From Patiriisocius marinus (GTDB lineage Bacteria > Bacteroidota > Bacteroidia > Flavobacteriales > Flavobacteriaceae): a stretch of 64,000 nucleotides of DNA. The first letter of the stretch is position 1, and every line of letters begins with the position of its first letter. The translations under genes and the position numbers were made by a program. Under the pieces are notes generated by a model, which did no database searches, was not told the origin of the DNA, and saw nothing but the letters and a program-made list of their open reading frames with translations. The stretch covers positions 248,001-312,000 of the forward strand of contig NZ_BKCG01000002.1 of the NCBI RefSeq assembly GCF_008974325.1, in the 5' to 3' direction. Shown here piece after piece: positions 17,004-25,537 of this stretch.

Positions 17004-18194
17004 TTATTTCAAGAATTCAAAAACTCCTGCTGCTCCTTGACCTGTACCAACACACATAGTTACTAAACCGTGTTGTCCTTGCATATTGCGTTTTCTCATT
17101 TCATCAAATAATTGGACCGATAATTTAGCTCCTGTACATCCTAGTGGGTGACCAAGTGCAATTGCTCCACCATTTGGGTTGATGATATCTGGATTCAAAT
17201 TTAACTCTCTAATTACCGCAACGGACTGTGAAGCAAAAGCCTCATTAAGTTCAATAAGTTTAATATCATTTAAAGTTAAACCTCCTTGCTTTAATGCTTT
17301 TGGCACTGCAGCAACTGGTCCAATTCCCATAATACGTGGCTCAACTCCCATAGCTGCATAACTCACCATTCTAGCAATAGGTTCAAGATTTAATTCCTTC
17401 ACCATATCTTCACTCATTACCATTACAAATGCAGCACCATCACTTGTTTGTGATGAGTTACCAGCAGTTACACTCCCGTTTGCAGCAAATACTGGGCGTA
17501 ATCTTGCTAAAGCATCAACAGACGTACCTCTACGTGGTCCTTCGTCTTTTGTTACGGTATATTTTCTAGTTTCTTTTTTTCCTGCTCCATTTAAAAAAGT
17601 TTCTTCAACTTCGATAGGAACAATCTGGTCTTGAAAACGATCGCTATCAATTGCAGCTAATGCTTTCATATGTGAATTATAAGCAAACTCATCCTGATCT
17701 TTACGAGATACGTTGAATTGGTCTGCAACTGCTTCAGCTGTATTTCCCATTCCCCAGTAGTAATCTTCGTGACCTGCTTTTACTACATCGTAGTTCAATT
17801 CTGGTTTAAAACCTGTCATAGGTACGCTACTCATAGATTCTGCTCCACCAGCAATAATACATTCAGCCATTCCGCTTTGTATTTTTGCTACTGCCATACT
17901 AATTGTTTCTAATCCTGAAGAACAAAAACGGTTAACAGTTACACCAGGAACATCAACAATTTCTAATCCCATTAATGAGATAATACGTGCTACGTTTAGT
18001 CCTTGTGAACCTTCTGGCATTGCATTACCTACCATTACATCATCAATCCTTTTAGGATCTAGATTAGGAAGTTCCTTCATTAAATATTGGATTGTTTCCG
18101 CAGCAAGTTCATCTGCTCTTTTAAAACGGAAGACTCCTTTTCCCGCTTTACCTACAGCGGTTCTGTATGCTTTTACTATATATGCTGTTTTCAT
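17004..18194 (-). CDS. fadA: Acetyl-CoA C-acyltransferase (3-ketoacyl-CoA thiolase)
   Basis: 396 residues, full length for a thiolase. The nucleophile Cys is in VNRFCSSGLETISMA near residue 91. The catalytic His is in NPNGGAIALGHPLGCTGAK, and the second Cys is in TMCVGTGQGAAGVFEF near the end. It cleaves 3-ketoacyl-CoA with CoA to give acetyl-CoA and a shortened acyl-CoA, the last step of the beta-oxidation cycle. It lies between fadN and fadE in one operon. The 101-bp gap upstream of it holds a degenerate 7-bp repeat (18201-18290). Confidence 0.95.
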   Translation of the reverse strand: MKTAYIVKAYRTAVGKAGKGVFRFKRADELAAETIQYLMKELPNLDPKRIDDVMVGNAMPEGSQGLNVARIISLMGLEIVDVPGVTVNRFCSSGLETISMAVAKIQSGMAECIIAGGAESMSSVPMTGFKPELNYDVVKAGHEDYYWGMGNTAEAVADQFNVSRKDQDEFAYNSHMKALAAIDSDRFQDQIVPIEVEETFLNGAGKKETRKYTVTKDEGPRRGTSVDALARLRPVFAANGSVTAGNSSQTSDGAAFVMVMSEDMVKELNLEPIARMVSYAAMGVEPRIMGIGPVAAVPKALKQGGLTLNDIKLIELNEAFASQSVAVIRELNLNPDIINPNGGAIALGHPLGCTGAKLSVQLFDEMRKRNMQGQHGLVTMCVGTGQGAAGVFEFLK

Positions 18195-18200
18195 TTTTTT

Positions 18201-18290
18201 TGCTTTTAGCTATCGGCTTTTGGCTTCTAGCGTATTAAATTATTAATTACAATCAGGCCAATAACTATATGCTAATGGCTAAAGGCTCCG
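18201..18290. repeat. Degenerate heptamer repeat between fadN and fadA
   Basis: Read on the minus strand, the gap shows 7-bp units such as GAGCCTT, TAGCCAT, TAGCATA, TAGTTAT and, after a spacer, AAGCCAA, AAGCCGA, TAGCTAA, AAGCAAA. The common core is AGCC/AGCT at 7-bp spacing. It occupies almost the whole space between the fadN stop and the fadA start. Confidence 0.6.
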
Positions 18291-18295
18291 TAATT

Positions 18296-20701
18296 TTAAT
18301 TACGCAAAGGTTTCCCTTTTTGAATCATGTGTTGTAAACGTTCTAGTGTTTTTCGTTCTCCAGTTAAACTTAAGAATGCTTCGCGCTCTAAGTCTAATAG
18401 ATATTGTTCGCTCACAAATTGAGGTTCACTTAAATCTCCACCTGCCATAACATATGCAAGTTTGTTTGCGATTTTTTGATCGTGTTCACTAATATATTTA
18501 CTAGCATTCATTGAGTCAGTTCCTACTAAAAACATACCTAATGCTTGCTTTCCTAATACTTTTACATCGTTACGAGGTGCTGGCTTCGTGTAACCCATAT
18601 CTGCCATTTGTCTTGCTACCGCTTTAGCAGTTGCAATCTGGCGAGCCGTATTAACTACAACAATATCTTTACCTGGCTTTAAAATATCAAGATCAAATGC
18701 TTCTTGAGCTGATGTTGAAACTTTCGCCATACCAATAGTTAAAAAGTGCTCTTGTAATACGTTTAATTCTACATCACCTTTCTGGAACATATCGCTAGCA
18801 CGTAGGGCCATTTCTTTAGAACCACCACCACCAGGGATAACTCCTACACCAAATTCAACTAAACCAATATAACTTTCTGCAGCTGCAACAACGCGATCTG
18901 CATGTAACGTTAATTCACATCCACCACCTAATGTCATACCGTGAGGTGCAACTACCGTTGGTATAGATGAATAGCGTAAGCGCATTACTGTGTCTTGGAA
19001 ATATTTAATCGCAGCATTTAGCTCATCATATTCTTGTTCTGCTGCCATCATAAAGATCATCCCAATATTTGCTCCAACTGAGAAATTAGCTCCTTGATTA
19101 CCGATAACTAAACCATCATAGCTTGTTTCGGCTAGATCAATTGCTTTGTTAATACCGGCAAGCACATCACCTCCTATAGAATTCATTTTACTTTGGAATT
19201 CAACATTCAATATACCATCACCAAGATCTTGAACTGATACTCCACTGTTTTTAAATACTTCAGTAGTTTTTCTAATATTATCAAGAATGATAAATGAATC
19301 TTGTCCAGGTACTTTAACATGTTTCTTTTGTGGAATATCATAAAAATATGTCGCTCCATCTTTTACAGTATAAAAAGATTCTACTCCTGCAGCTTTCATT
19401 TCGGTAACCCAGCTTGCAGCAGTTTTACCTGCAGCTTCTAGTAATTCAATTCCTTTGTCAAGTCCTACTGCATCCCAAATTTCAAAAGGTCCGTGTTGCC
19501 ATCCAAAACCAGCTTTCATTGCATCATCAATTTTGTAAAGCTCATCAGAAATTTCAGGAATACGTTTAGAAACATAAGCGAACATTGCACCAAAGTTTCT
19601 TCGGTAGAATTCACCTGCTTTATCTTTTCCTTTGATAAGGATAGGGAATCGGTCTGCTACATTGTCAACTGTTTTAGTCAATTCTAATGTGGCAAATTTT
19701 GCTTTTTTACCTAACCTATATTCTAACGTGTTTAGGTCAAGACCTAATATTTCGGTTTTACCTTCAGCGTTTTTAGATTTTTTATAGAAACCTTGTCCAC
19801 TTTTACTTCCTAACCATTTTTGATCCATTAGGTGGTTAACATAGTCCGGAAGTTTAAATAAATCGTGCTCCTCGTCATTAGGTACATTATCGTAAATACC
19901 ATTTGCAACGTGAACAAGTGTATCAAGACCTACTACATCTACCGTACGGAATGTTGCAGATTTAGGACGACCAATTACGGGGCCTGTTAATTTATCAACT
20001 TCTTCTACAGTAAGATCCATATCCTTTACAAGGTGAAACATTGCTTGTATACCAAAAATACCAATACGATTACCAATAAAGGCAGGAGTATCTTTTGCAA
20101 TTACGGTTGTTTTACCAAGAAATTTTTCTCCATAGCTATTGAAAAATTCTAATACTTCTGGATTTGTTTTTGGTCCAGGAATTATTTCGAATAACTTTAA
20201 GTAGCGTGGTGGGTTAAAGAAGTGTGTTCCACAAAAATGCTTTTGGAAATCTTCACTTCGTCCTTCACTCATAAAACTAATAGGGATTCCAGAGGTGTTA
20301 GAAGTAATTAACGTACCTGGAGTTCTATACTTTTCTAGGTTTTCAAATACCTGCTTTTTTATATCTAGTCGTTCAACTACGACCTCAATAATCCAGTCTA
20401 CATCTTTAACTTTAGCAATATCATCTTCTAAGTTACCAGTAGTAATACGCTTAGCAAAATCTAAATGATATAGCGGTGCAGGTTTAGATTTTATAGAAGC
20501 TGTAAGTGCATCATTAACCATACGGTTACGTACAACTTTGTCTTCAAGTGTAAGGCCTTTTGCCTTTTCTTTATCAGTTAATTCGCGTGGTACAATGTCT
20601 AATAATAGAACTTCCACACCAATGTTTGCGAAGTGACAAGCGATACCGCTTCCCATAATTCCGCTACCTATTACGGCTACTTTATTAATTCTTCTTTTCA
20701 T
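18296..20701 (-). CDS. fadN: 3-hydroxyacyl-CoA dehydrogenase / enoyl-CoA hydratase fusion
   Basis: 801 residues. The N-terminal half is an NAD-binding 3-hydroxyacyl-CoA dehydrogenase: Rossmann motif VAVIGSGIMGSGIACHFANI at residues 8-27 and CGTHFFNPPRYLKLFEIIP around the catalytic His. A second dehydrogenase-type C domain follows. The last third is a crotonase-fold enoyl-CoA hydratase (GANFSVGANIGMIF, HGMTLGGGCELTLHADRV, GVGVIPGGGGSKEMALRA). The dehydrogenase-first order is that of B. subtilis FadN, not E. coli FadB or FadJ. It carries out hydration and NAD-linked oxidation in beta-oxidation. It is the first enzyme gene after the marR gene on the same strand. Confidence 0.94.
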   Translation of the reverse strand: MKRRINKVAVIGSGIMGSGIACHFANIGVEVLLLDIVPRELTDKEKAKGLTLEDKVVRNRMVNDALTASIKSKPAPLYHLDFAKRITTGNLEDDIAKVKDVDWIIEVVVERLDIKKQVFENLEKYRTPGTLITSNTSGIPISFMSEGRSEDFQKHFCGTHFFNPPRYLKLFEIIPGPKTNPEVLEFFNSYGEKFLGKTTVIAKDTPAFIGNRIGIFGIQAMFHLVKDMDLTVEEVDKLTGPVIGRPKSATFRTVDVVGLDTLVHVANGIYDNVPNDEEHDLFKLPDYVNHLMDQKWLGSKSGQGFYKKSKNAEGKTEILGLDLNTLEYRLGKKAKFATLELTKTVDNVADRFPILIKGKDKAGEFYRRNFGAMFAYVSKRIPEISDELYKIDDAMKAGFGWQHGPFEIWDAVGLDKGIELLEAAGKTAASWVTEMKAAGVESFYTVKDGATYFYDIPQKKHVKVPGQDSFIILDNIRKTTEVFKNSGVSVQDLGDGILNVEFQSKMNSIGGDVLAGINKAIDLAETSYDGLVIGNQGANFSVGANIGMIFMMAAEQEYDELNAAIKYFQDTVMRLRYSSIPTVVAPHGMTLGGGCELTLHADRVVAAAESYIGLVEFGVGVIPGGGGSKEMALRASDMFQKGDVELNVLQEHFLTIGMAKVSTSAQEAFDLDILKPGKDIVVVNTARQIATAKAVARQMADMGYTKPAPRNDVKVLGKQALGMFLVGTDSMNASKYISEHDQKIANKLAYVMAGGDLSEPQFVSEQYLLDLEREAFLSLTGERKTLERLQHMIQKGKPLRN

Positions 20702-20815
20702 TACTAACTATGAATTATGAATTAAAAGTCATTCAACTTTTATATTCTAAATTATTATTATGTTTATTATGCTTCCGAAATTTTCTTTGTTAAAGAATAT
20801 TTCAGAATAAAAAAT

Positions 20816-21274
20816 CTAACCCTGAATATTTAATTCAGAATTAGTGTAAATTTTCTTGTTGTTGATAAGCTCCATCATAGTGAAAGCTACTTTTTTAAAT
20901 GTATTGATGTCTTCTTCAGAAATATTTTCTTTAACCGCTTGGTCAAAACGAAAAACAACACTTTTAGAGAAATCACGCATTTCTTTGCCAAAAGGAGTAA
21001 GTTGTATGATAACTCCTCTTCCGTCTTCTGGATTAGGATGGCGTTCAATTAATTTTTGCTCTTCCATTTTTTTAAGGGTACGAGATAGGGAAGTGGCTTC
21101 CATCCCCATTTTAGGACCTAACGCTGTAGATGGAGAACCTTTTTCAGGATCAATACTAATTAGTGCAAATCCTGTAGCCATTGTGCTGCCTTTTGTTCCT
21201 GCCTCCTCATTGTACATTTTCTGTACAGACATCCACGTGCTTCTTAAAATATAATCTATTGTTTTTTCTTTCAT
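20816..21274 (-). CDS. MarR-family transcriptional regulator of the fad operon
   Basis: 152 residues with the winged helix of the MarR family: GMEATSLSRTLKKMEEQKLI is the recognition region and ERHPNPEDGRGVIIQLTPFG the wing. It is encoded 114 bp upstream of fadN on the same strand, so it probably heads the fad transcript. A perfect 22-bp palindrome lies 53 bp upstream of its start codon and is the likely autoregulatory operator. By analogy with fatty-acid-responsive regulators, acyl-CoA may be the ligand, but that is inference. Confidence 0.9.
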   Translation of the reverse strand: MKEKTIDYILRSTWMSVQKMYNEEAGTKGSTMATGFALISIDPEKGSPSTALGPKMGMEATSLSRTLKKMEEQKLIERHPNPEDGRGVIIQLTPFGKEMRDFSKSVVFRFDQAVKENISEEDINTFKKVAFTMMELINNKKIYTNSELNIQG

Positions 21275-21327
21275 ACTTGTGCTCCGCTCAGAATACGGAT
21301 TTATATCAAAACCAAAGATACAATAAA

Positions 21328-21349
21328 TTTACTATGCACGCATAGTAAA
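21328..21349. promoter_or_regulatory. 22-bp perfect palindrome, candidate MarR operator
   Basis: TTTACTATGC, the spacer AC, then GCATAGTAAA: both arms match in all 10 positions. It sits between the divergent marR and tetR-like genes, closer to marR (53 bp), where a MarR dimer would block the promoter of marR-fadNAE. Confidence 0.75.
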
Positions 21350-21483
21350 TCGTAAAATGTTTCATTTTGAATAAGTAGGAGTGAAGCGTACTTTATTGTT
21401 TAATTTTTAATCAATATATAAATGTACTTATATATAAGGTAGTAAAGTAGCATATAATTTGTTTAAAAGTTTATATTTTTCAT

Positions 21484-22047
21484 GTGAAAATTTCTGAAAC
21501 TAAAAATAGAATTATTGAAACTGCTTCGTTCTTATTTTACAAGAACGGCTATAATGCTACAGGCATTAACGAAATTATAGCAGAAGCAGGTATTGCTAAA
21601 GCTACACTTTATAATCATTTTAAATCTAAAGAAGCTCTATGCTTAGCCTACCTTCAGTTTAAAAATACCACTTTTATAAAAGATATTGAAGTTTATACTA
21701 GGTCTAAACCAAAAGGAAAAGATCAAATACTTGCTATCTTCGATTTTCTTGGAATTTTTTTTCAGAATAAAGATTTTAATGGATGTTGGTGTATTAAAAC
21801 AGTTTCGGAAATTCCTAAGGATAATGAAGTTATTAGAAGTGAAATTCAGCTTCAGAAAAACAATTTTATTGATTTAATATCGAAGTTGATTATGGATAAT
21901 TTAGATCATTTTTCTGAAAAAGAAGTTACCTCACTAGCTCGACAAATATACTTGCTTTATGAAAGTGCAGTAGGTGAGAGTCATCTACATCAGGCAGATT
22001 GGCCAATAAAAGAGACTAAAAATTTATGCTCGCAAATCCTTAATTAA
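21484..22047 (+). CDS. TetR/AcrR-family transcriptional regulator
   Basis: 187 residues. The N-terminal helix-turn-helix is classical ([20 protein letters not shown], then [18 protein letters not shown]). The C-terminal ligand domain is helical and not distinctive. The start used is GTG at 21484; no better ATG in frame precedes the conserved helix. The next gene, an SDR oxidoreductase, follows on the same strand. The 58-bp gap between them holds a perfect palindrome (22067-22084), so the regulator probably represses the SDR gene directly. Confidence 0.9.
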   Translation: MKISETKNRIIETASFLFYKNGYNATGINEIIAEAGIAKATLYNHFKSKEALCLAYLQFKNTTFIKDIEVYTRSKPKGKDQILAIFDFLGIFFQNKDFNGCWCIKTVSEIPKDNEVIRSEIQLQKNNFIDLISKLIMDNLDHFSEKEVTSLARQIYLLYESAVGESHLHQADWPIKETKNLCSQILN

Positions 22048-22066
22048 AAAAAAATTGTACCAACAA

Positions 22067-22084
22067 AGACAGACTTGTCTGTCT
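22067..22084. promoter_or_regulatory. Palindrome AGACAGAC-TT-GTCTGTCT, candidate TetR operator
   Basis: Perfect 8-bp arms with a 2-bp spacer. Sites built from repeated GTCT/AGAC are common for TetR-family regulators. Its place 22 bp upstream of the SDR start codon fits repression of that gene. Confidence 0.75.
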
Positions 22085-22105
22085 GTTTGTAAATTAAATA
22101 AAAAT

Positions 22106-22855
22106 ATGATGAATGAATTTGAAAGTAAAGTAGTCTTAGTAATAGGTGGAACAAGTGGAATAGGTAATGCAACAACTAATGCATTATTAGAAGGAGGCGC
22201 AACGGTACATATTGTAGGAAGAAATACCGATAAAGTAGCAGATGCTCCTAACTTAGTAAAACACACGGTTGACATTTCTAATCAAGAACAAGTTGATACA
22301 TTGATTTCAACAATTACTTCTTTAGATAACTTAGATTACTTGGTAAATGCTTCAGGTATTTTTGGACCAAAACCATTTTTGGATCATACGTTAGAGGATT
22401 ATAACTCGTATTTAGATTTAAATAGAGGGTTCTTTTTTATCACACAAGGTGTTGCTAGAAAAATGAAATCGACTAATGGTGGTTCTATCGATAATGTAGG
22501 TTCTATGTGGGCGCAACAAGCTATTAAAGCAACGCCTTCTTCTGCTTATTCTATGCAAAAAGCTGGATTACATTCTTTAACGAAGCATTTAGCAATGGAA
22601 TTAGCAAGTGATAACATAAGAGTAAATGCGGTATCTCCTGCTTTTGTAAACACACCAGTTTATCACGGTGTTTTTGGTGGTCAAGAAGCTGCTGAAAAAG
22701 CCTTAGTTGGTTTTAATGAATTTCATCCTCTTGGAAGATTTGGTGAATCAAATGATATAGCAAATAGTATTTTATTTTTACTTTCATATAAATCATCTTG
22801 GGTTACTGGTGCTATTTGGGATACCGATGGTGGAGTAATGGCTGGAAGAAATTAA
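22106..22855 (+). CDS. Short-chain dehydrogenase/reductase (classical SDR)
   Basis: I start it at the ATG at 22106 (a second ATG follows at once). A longer frame from 22055 would run through the operator palindrome. 249 residues is the usual SDR size. The cofactor loop is [29 protein letters not shown] replaces the usual NNAG. The catalytic Ser-Tyr-Lys are in GSMWAQ and [13 protein letters not shown], and the C-terminus ends [11 protein letters not shown]. It oxidises or reduces an unknown alcohol or carbonyl with NAD(P)(H). It is probably controlled by the TetR regulator encoded just upstream. Confidence 0.92.
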   Translation: MMNEFESKVVLVIGGTSGIGNATTNALLEGGATVHIVGRNTDKVADAPNLVKHTVDISNQEQVDTLISTITSLDNLDYLVNASGIFGPKPFLDHTLEDYNSYLDLNRGFFFITQGVARKMKSTNGGSIDNVGSMWAQQAIKATPSSAYSMQKAGLHSLTKHLAMELASDNIRVNAVSPAFVNTPVYHGVFGGQEAAEKALVGFNEFHPLGRFGESNDIANSILFLLSYKSSWVTGAIWDTDGGVMAGRN

Positions 22856-22884
22856 TTTCTAATAACTCACCCCATAAATTTATA

Positions 22885-22916
22885 AGCGGTTTGATTAATA
22901 ATCAAACCGCTGTTTT
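22885..22916 (+). terminator. Rho-independent terminator after the SDR gene
   Basis: AGCGGTTTGATT and AATCAAACCGCT form a perfect 12-bp stem followed by GTTTTA, 30 bp after the stop codon. Confidence 0.85.
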
Positions 22917-23072
22917 ACTTTAAAATTAATATTAAAATTTTACACTAAAATATGAATTCTAATATAGTCTAACTGGTGCAGATGCTGTAATTAATAAACA
23001 GTATTTATTTGATATTGACACATCAAACTATCATACACAAAGCCCATAGGCTTGGGTGCACGCTTTGGTTTT

Positions 23073-23389
23073 TTTGAAGTTGAAAATGACTGGAAAATAC
23101 AAGTTCAGCTTTTTCAAGACTATAATACCAATTTATTGAGCTATCCAAAATAGCAAAATATGTTGGCTAAATTGCAACCAAAACACCAAGTGCTTGGGGA
23201 AAAAAGGATTTGAAATGTAACTTTAATGGGGCTAACCCCTATTTAAGAGATATACCAAAAGCGGAATTACATCTACTTGATGCGGGGCATTTTGCAGCTG
23301 AAGAAAAAACGAGAGCTATAGCGCAATTAATTTTAACGTTTCTTAGTAAAAAGGAAATAAATAAAGTTCCTATTAAACGCTCATTTTAG
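23073..23389 (+). pseudogene. Decayed alpha/beta hydrolase fragment
   Basis: Two pieces of one protein are readable. FEVENDWKIQVQLFQDYNTN and on, followed by an in-frame TAG at 23151-23153, comes first. After a frame shift comes NPYLRDIPKAELHLLDAGHF, then AAEEKTRAIAQLILTFL (23231-23389). These match the end of haloalkane dehalogenase-like alpha/beta hydrolases, including the catalytic His in DAGHFA. The N-terminal half is missing. The surrounding gap (22917-23472) holds nothing else I can identify. Confidence 0.7.
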
Positions 23390-23472
23390 TGTAAGTGGAT
23401 AGGTGGCGCGTTAAATGGTTATATTTATAAAATAATACTATAAAACGTTCTCTCAACAACTATTTCTGCTTA

Positions 23473-24660
23473 ATGAAAAAACAAATTGCTATAATAGGTG
23501 GTGGGCCATCTTCTTTTTTATTAGCCTCATTTTTAGACACTGAAAAATTTGATGTGACCATTTATGAAAAAAATAAAACAGCTGGGCGTAAGTTTTTAGT
23601 GGCAGGAAAAGGTGGATTTAATTTAACACATTCTGAATCTATTAAACCATTTCTAGGTCGATATACTTCTAATCATTTTTTAGACAACGCTTTACAGCAT
23701 TTCAATAATACTGAATTTAGAACTTGGCTACAAAGTATAGGTATTTCAACATACGTGGGAAGTAGTAAAAGAGTTTTTCCAACGGATGGCATAAAGCCTA
23801 TTGAGGTGCTAAATGCTGTTTTAGCTCATTTAAAGGAGAAATGTGTGTCAATTAAATACGAACACGTTTTTACAGGTTGGGATGCAGAAAACTTCCCAAT
23901 TGTTAATAATAATGTACTACAAACTGATTATACCGTTTTCTCTTTAGGCGGCGCTAGCTGGAAAGTAACTGGTTCCTCTGGAAGTTGGATCGATACGTTT
24001 TCAAAAAAAGGGATAACTACTAAACCTTTTAAGGCATCAAATTGTAGTTATGAAGTTGCTTGGGGTTCTCATTTCATTAAAATTCACGAAGGAACTCCGC
24101 TTAAAAATATAGCTATTTCCTGCAATGATGTTTTACAAAAAGGGGAGGCGGTGATTACAACCTTTGGGTTAGAAGGAAACGCTATTTATGGTTTAAGTCC
24201 ACAAATACGGAAACAATTGGCTACAAATAAAAAGGCAACAATATATATTGATTTCAAACCTACATTAACTTTAGAATTGGTTTATTCTAAATTAACAAAT
24301 TCATCATTTAAAAATACAACTCAGATTTTAAAAAAGGAGTTAAAATTGAGTCTTCCACAAGTTGACTTGCTGAAATGTTATTTATCTAAAGATTCTTATT
24401 TAAATAAGAGAGAGTTGGCTAATACTATTAAAAAATTTCCTTTAGAAGTAATAGGTACTGCAACTATAGATGAAGCTATATCTACGGTAGGAGGTATTGA
24501 TTTAAAAGCAGTTTCTGAAAATTTTGAACTTTTAAATTTGCCAAATCAATTTTGTATTGGTGAAATGCTCGATTGGGATGCACCTACAGGTGGTTATTTA
24601 CTACAGGGATGTGTTAGTACAGGAGTTTTTCTAGCCACATATTTAAATAGTAGTAGCTAA
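23473..24660 (+). CDS. NAD(P)/FAD-dependent flavoprotein, TIGR03862 / HI0933-like
   Basis: 395 residues. The FAD-binding Rossmann motif IAIIGGGPSSFLLASFL is at residues 5-21. Then come the family patterns GRKFLVAGKGGFNLTHSE and SSKRVFPTDGIKP, FSLGGASWKVTGSSGSWID in the middle, and IGEMLDWDAPTGGYLLQGC at the end. This matches the PP_4765-type branch of the HI0933 flavoprotein family, whose members are probable reductases of unknown substrate. It is monocistronic, with an SDR-like gene 110 bp downstream on the same strand. Confidence 0.9.
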   Translation: MKKQIAIIGGGPSSFLLASFLDTEKFDVTIYEKNKTAGRKFLVAGKGGFNLTHSESIKPFLGRYTSNHFLDNALQHFNNTEFRTWLQSIGISTYVGSSKRVFPTDGIKPIEVLNAVLAHLKEKCVSIKYEHVFTGWDAENFPIVNNNVLQTDYTVFSLGGASWKVTGSSGSWIDTFSKKGITTKPFKASNCSYEVAWGSHFIKIHEGTPLKNIAISCNDVLQKGEAVITTFGLEGNAIYGLSPQIRKQLATNKKATIYIDFKPTLTLELVYSKLTNSSFKNTTQILKKELKLSLPQVDLLKCYLSKDSYLNKRELANTIKKFPLEVIGTATIDEAISTVGGIDLKAVSENFELLNLPNQFCIGEMLDWDAPTGGYLLQGCVSTGVFLATYLNSSS

Positions 24661-24770
24661 CTAGTATGAAAATCTACTATTTGTTAAAGCTATTTTAAAT
24701 CTTTCCATTTTCAACGTTAAAGAACGTTAAGAGATTATTTTTAGCCTTATTCTATAATTACTTTTAAGCT

Positions 24771-25400
24771 ATGGAAAAAGTATTAGTAGCAGGTGCAACA
24801 GGCACCACCGGAAAAAAAGTAGTTCAATTATTAAATGAATCTAGTAAGTACGAACCCGTAGCAATGGTTAGAAAGGAAAATCAGAAAGCTCAATTTGAGT
24901 CGGCTGGAATTAAAACTGTTATGGGAGACTTAGCGAACGATGTTTCTAACACAACTAAAGGAATCCATAAAGTAATTTTCGCAGCAGGATCTGGAGGAAA
25001 AGATGTAGTAAATATTGATCAAGAAGGAGCAAAGCGTTTAATAGATGCCTCAAAAAAAGAGAGGGTCAATAAATTTGTAATGCTAAGTTCTATGGGAGCT
25101 GATAATCCGCAAGGAGAGCTAAAAGAGTATTTACAAGCAAAGCAAAATGCAGACCAATATTTAGATATTAGTGGTGTGACATTTAGTATTGTTAGACCTG
25201 GTTCATTAACTAATAATGAAGGGATTGGTAAGATCAAACTACAACATAAATTAAACGAACAAGGAGAAATTTCTCGTTGGGATGTTGCAAGAACACTAGT
25301 AAACAGTCTTGAGGATGATGTCGCAAAAAATCAAGCTTTCGAAATTATTAGTGGAGAAACAAATATTGAAAAAGCAGTAAATGATTTTCAAGTTATGTAA
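24771..25400 (+). CDS. Atypical SDR / NAD(P)-binding protein (YwnB-like)
   Basis: 209 residues. The NAD(P) loop is VLVAGATGTTGKKVVQLL at residues 4-21, and the middle has KFVMLSSMGADNP and ITF/VTFSIVRPGSLTNNEGIG as in atypical SDRs of the NmrA/YwnB type. These often bind NADPH without clear catalysis or reduce small carbonyls. The gene stands alone and is followed by a good terminator at 25418. No partner gene shows its role. Confidence 0.9.
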   Translation: MEKVLVAGATGTTGKKVVQLLNESSKYEPVAMVRKENQKAQFESAGIKTVMGDLANDVSNTTKGIHKVIFAAGSGGKDVVNIDQEGAKRLIDASKKERVNKFVMLSSMGADNPQGELKEYLQAKQNADQYLDISGVTFSIVRPGSLTNNEGIGKIKLQHKLNEQGEISRWDVARTLVNSLEDDVAKNQAFEIISGETNIEKAVNDFQVM

Positions 25401-25417
25401 TGTCAGTCTATTGTTTT

Positions 25418-25450
25418 AAAAAAGGAGCTACGAATTGTAGCTCCTTTTTT
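25418..25450 (+). terminator. Rho-independent terminator
   Basis: AAAAGGAGCTAC and GTAGCTCCTTTT form a perfect stem with a 5-nt loop and T run, 17 bp after the YwnB-like gene. Confidence 0.9.
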
Positions 25451-25486
25451 ATTCAATCATATTACGATTAAGATTTCGATAATAAT

Positions 25487-25519
25487 AAGGAGAATACGCT
25501 TTATGTGTATTCTCCTTTT
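25487..25519 (-). terminator. Hairpin terminator downstream of the acyl-CoA ligase gene
   Basis: AAGGAGAATAC and GTATTCTCCTT pair perfectly, 19 bp beyond the stop of the minus-strand ligase gene. The T run on that strand is weak. Confidence 0.6.
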
Positions 25520-25537
25520 ATGGTTTTCATAAATAAA

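Noticed and set aside
21482-21484. ATG at 21482 as the start of the TetR gene
   Set aside because: It is in another frame. The conserved frame starts with GTG at 21484.
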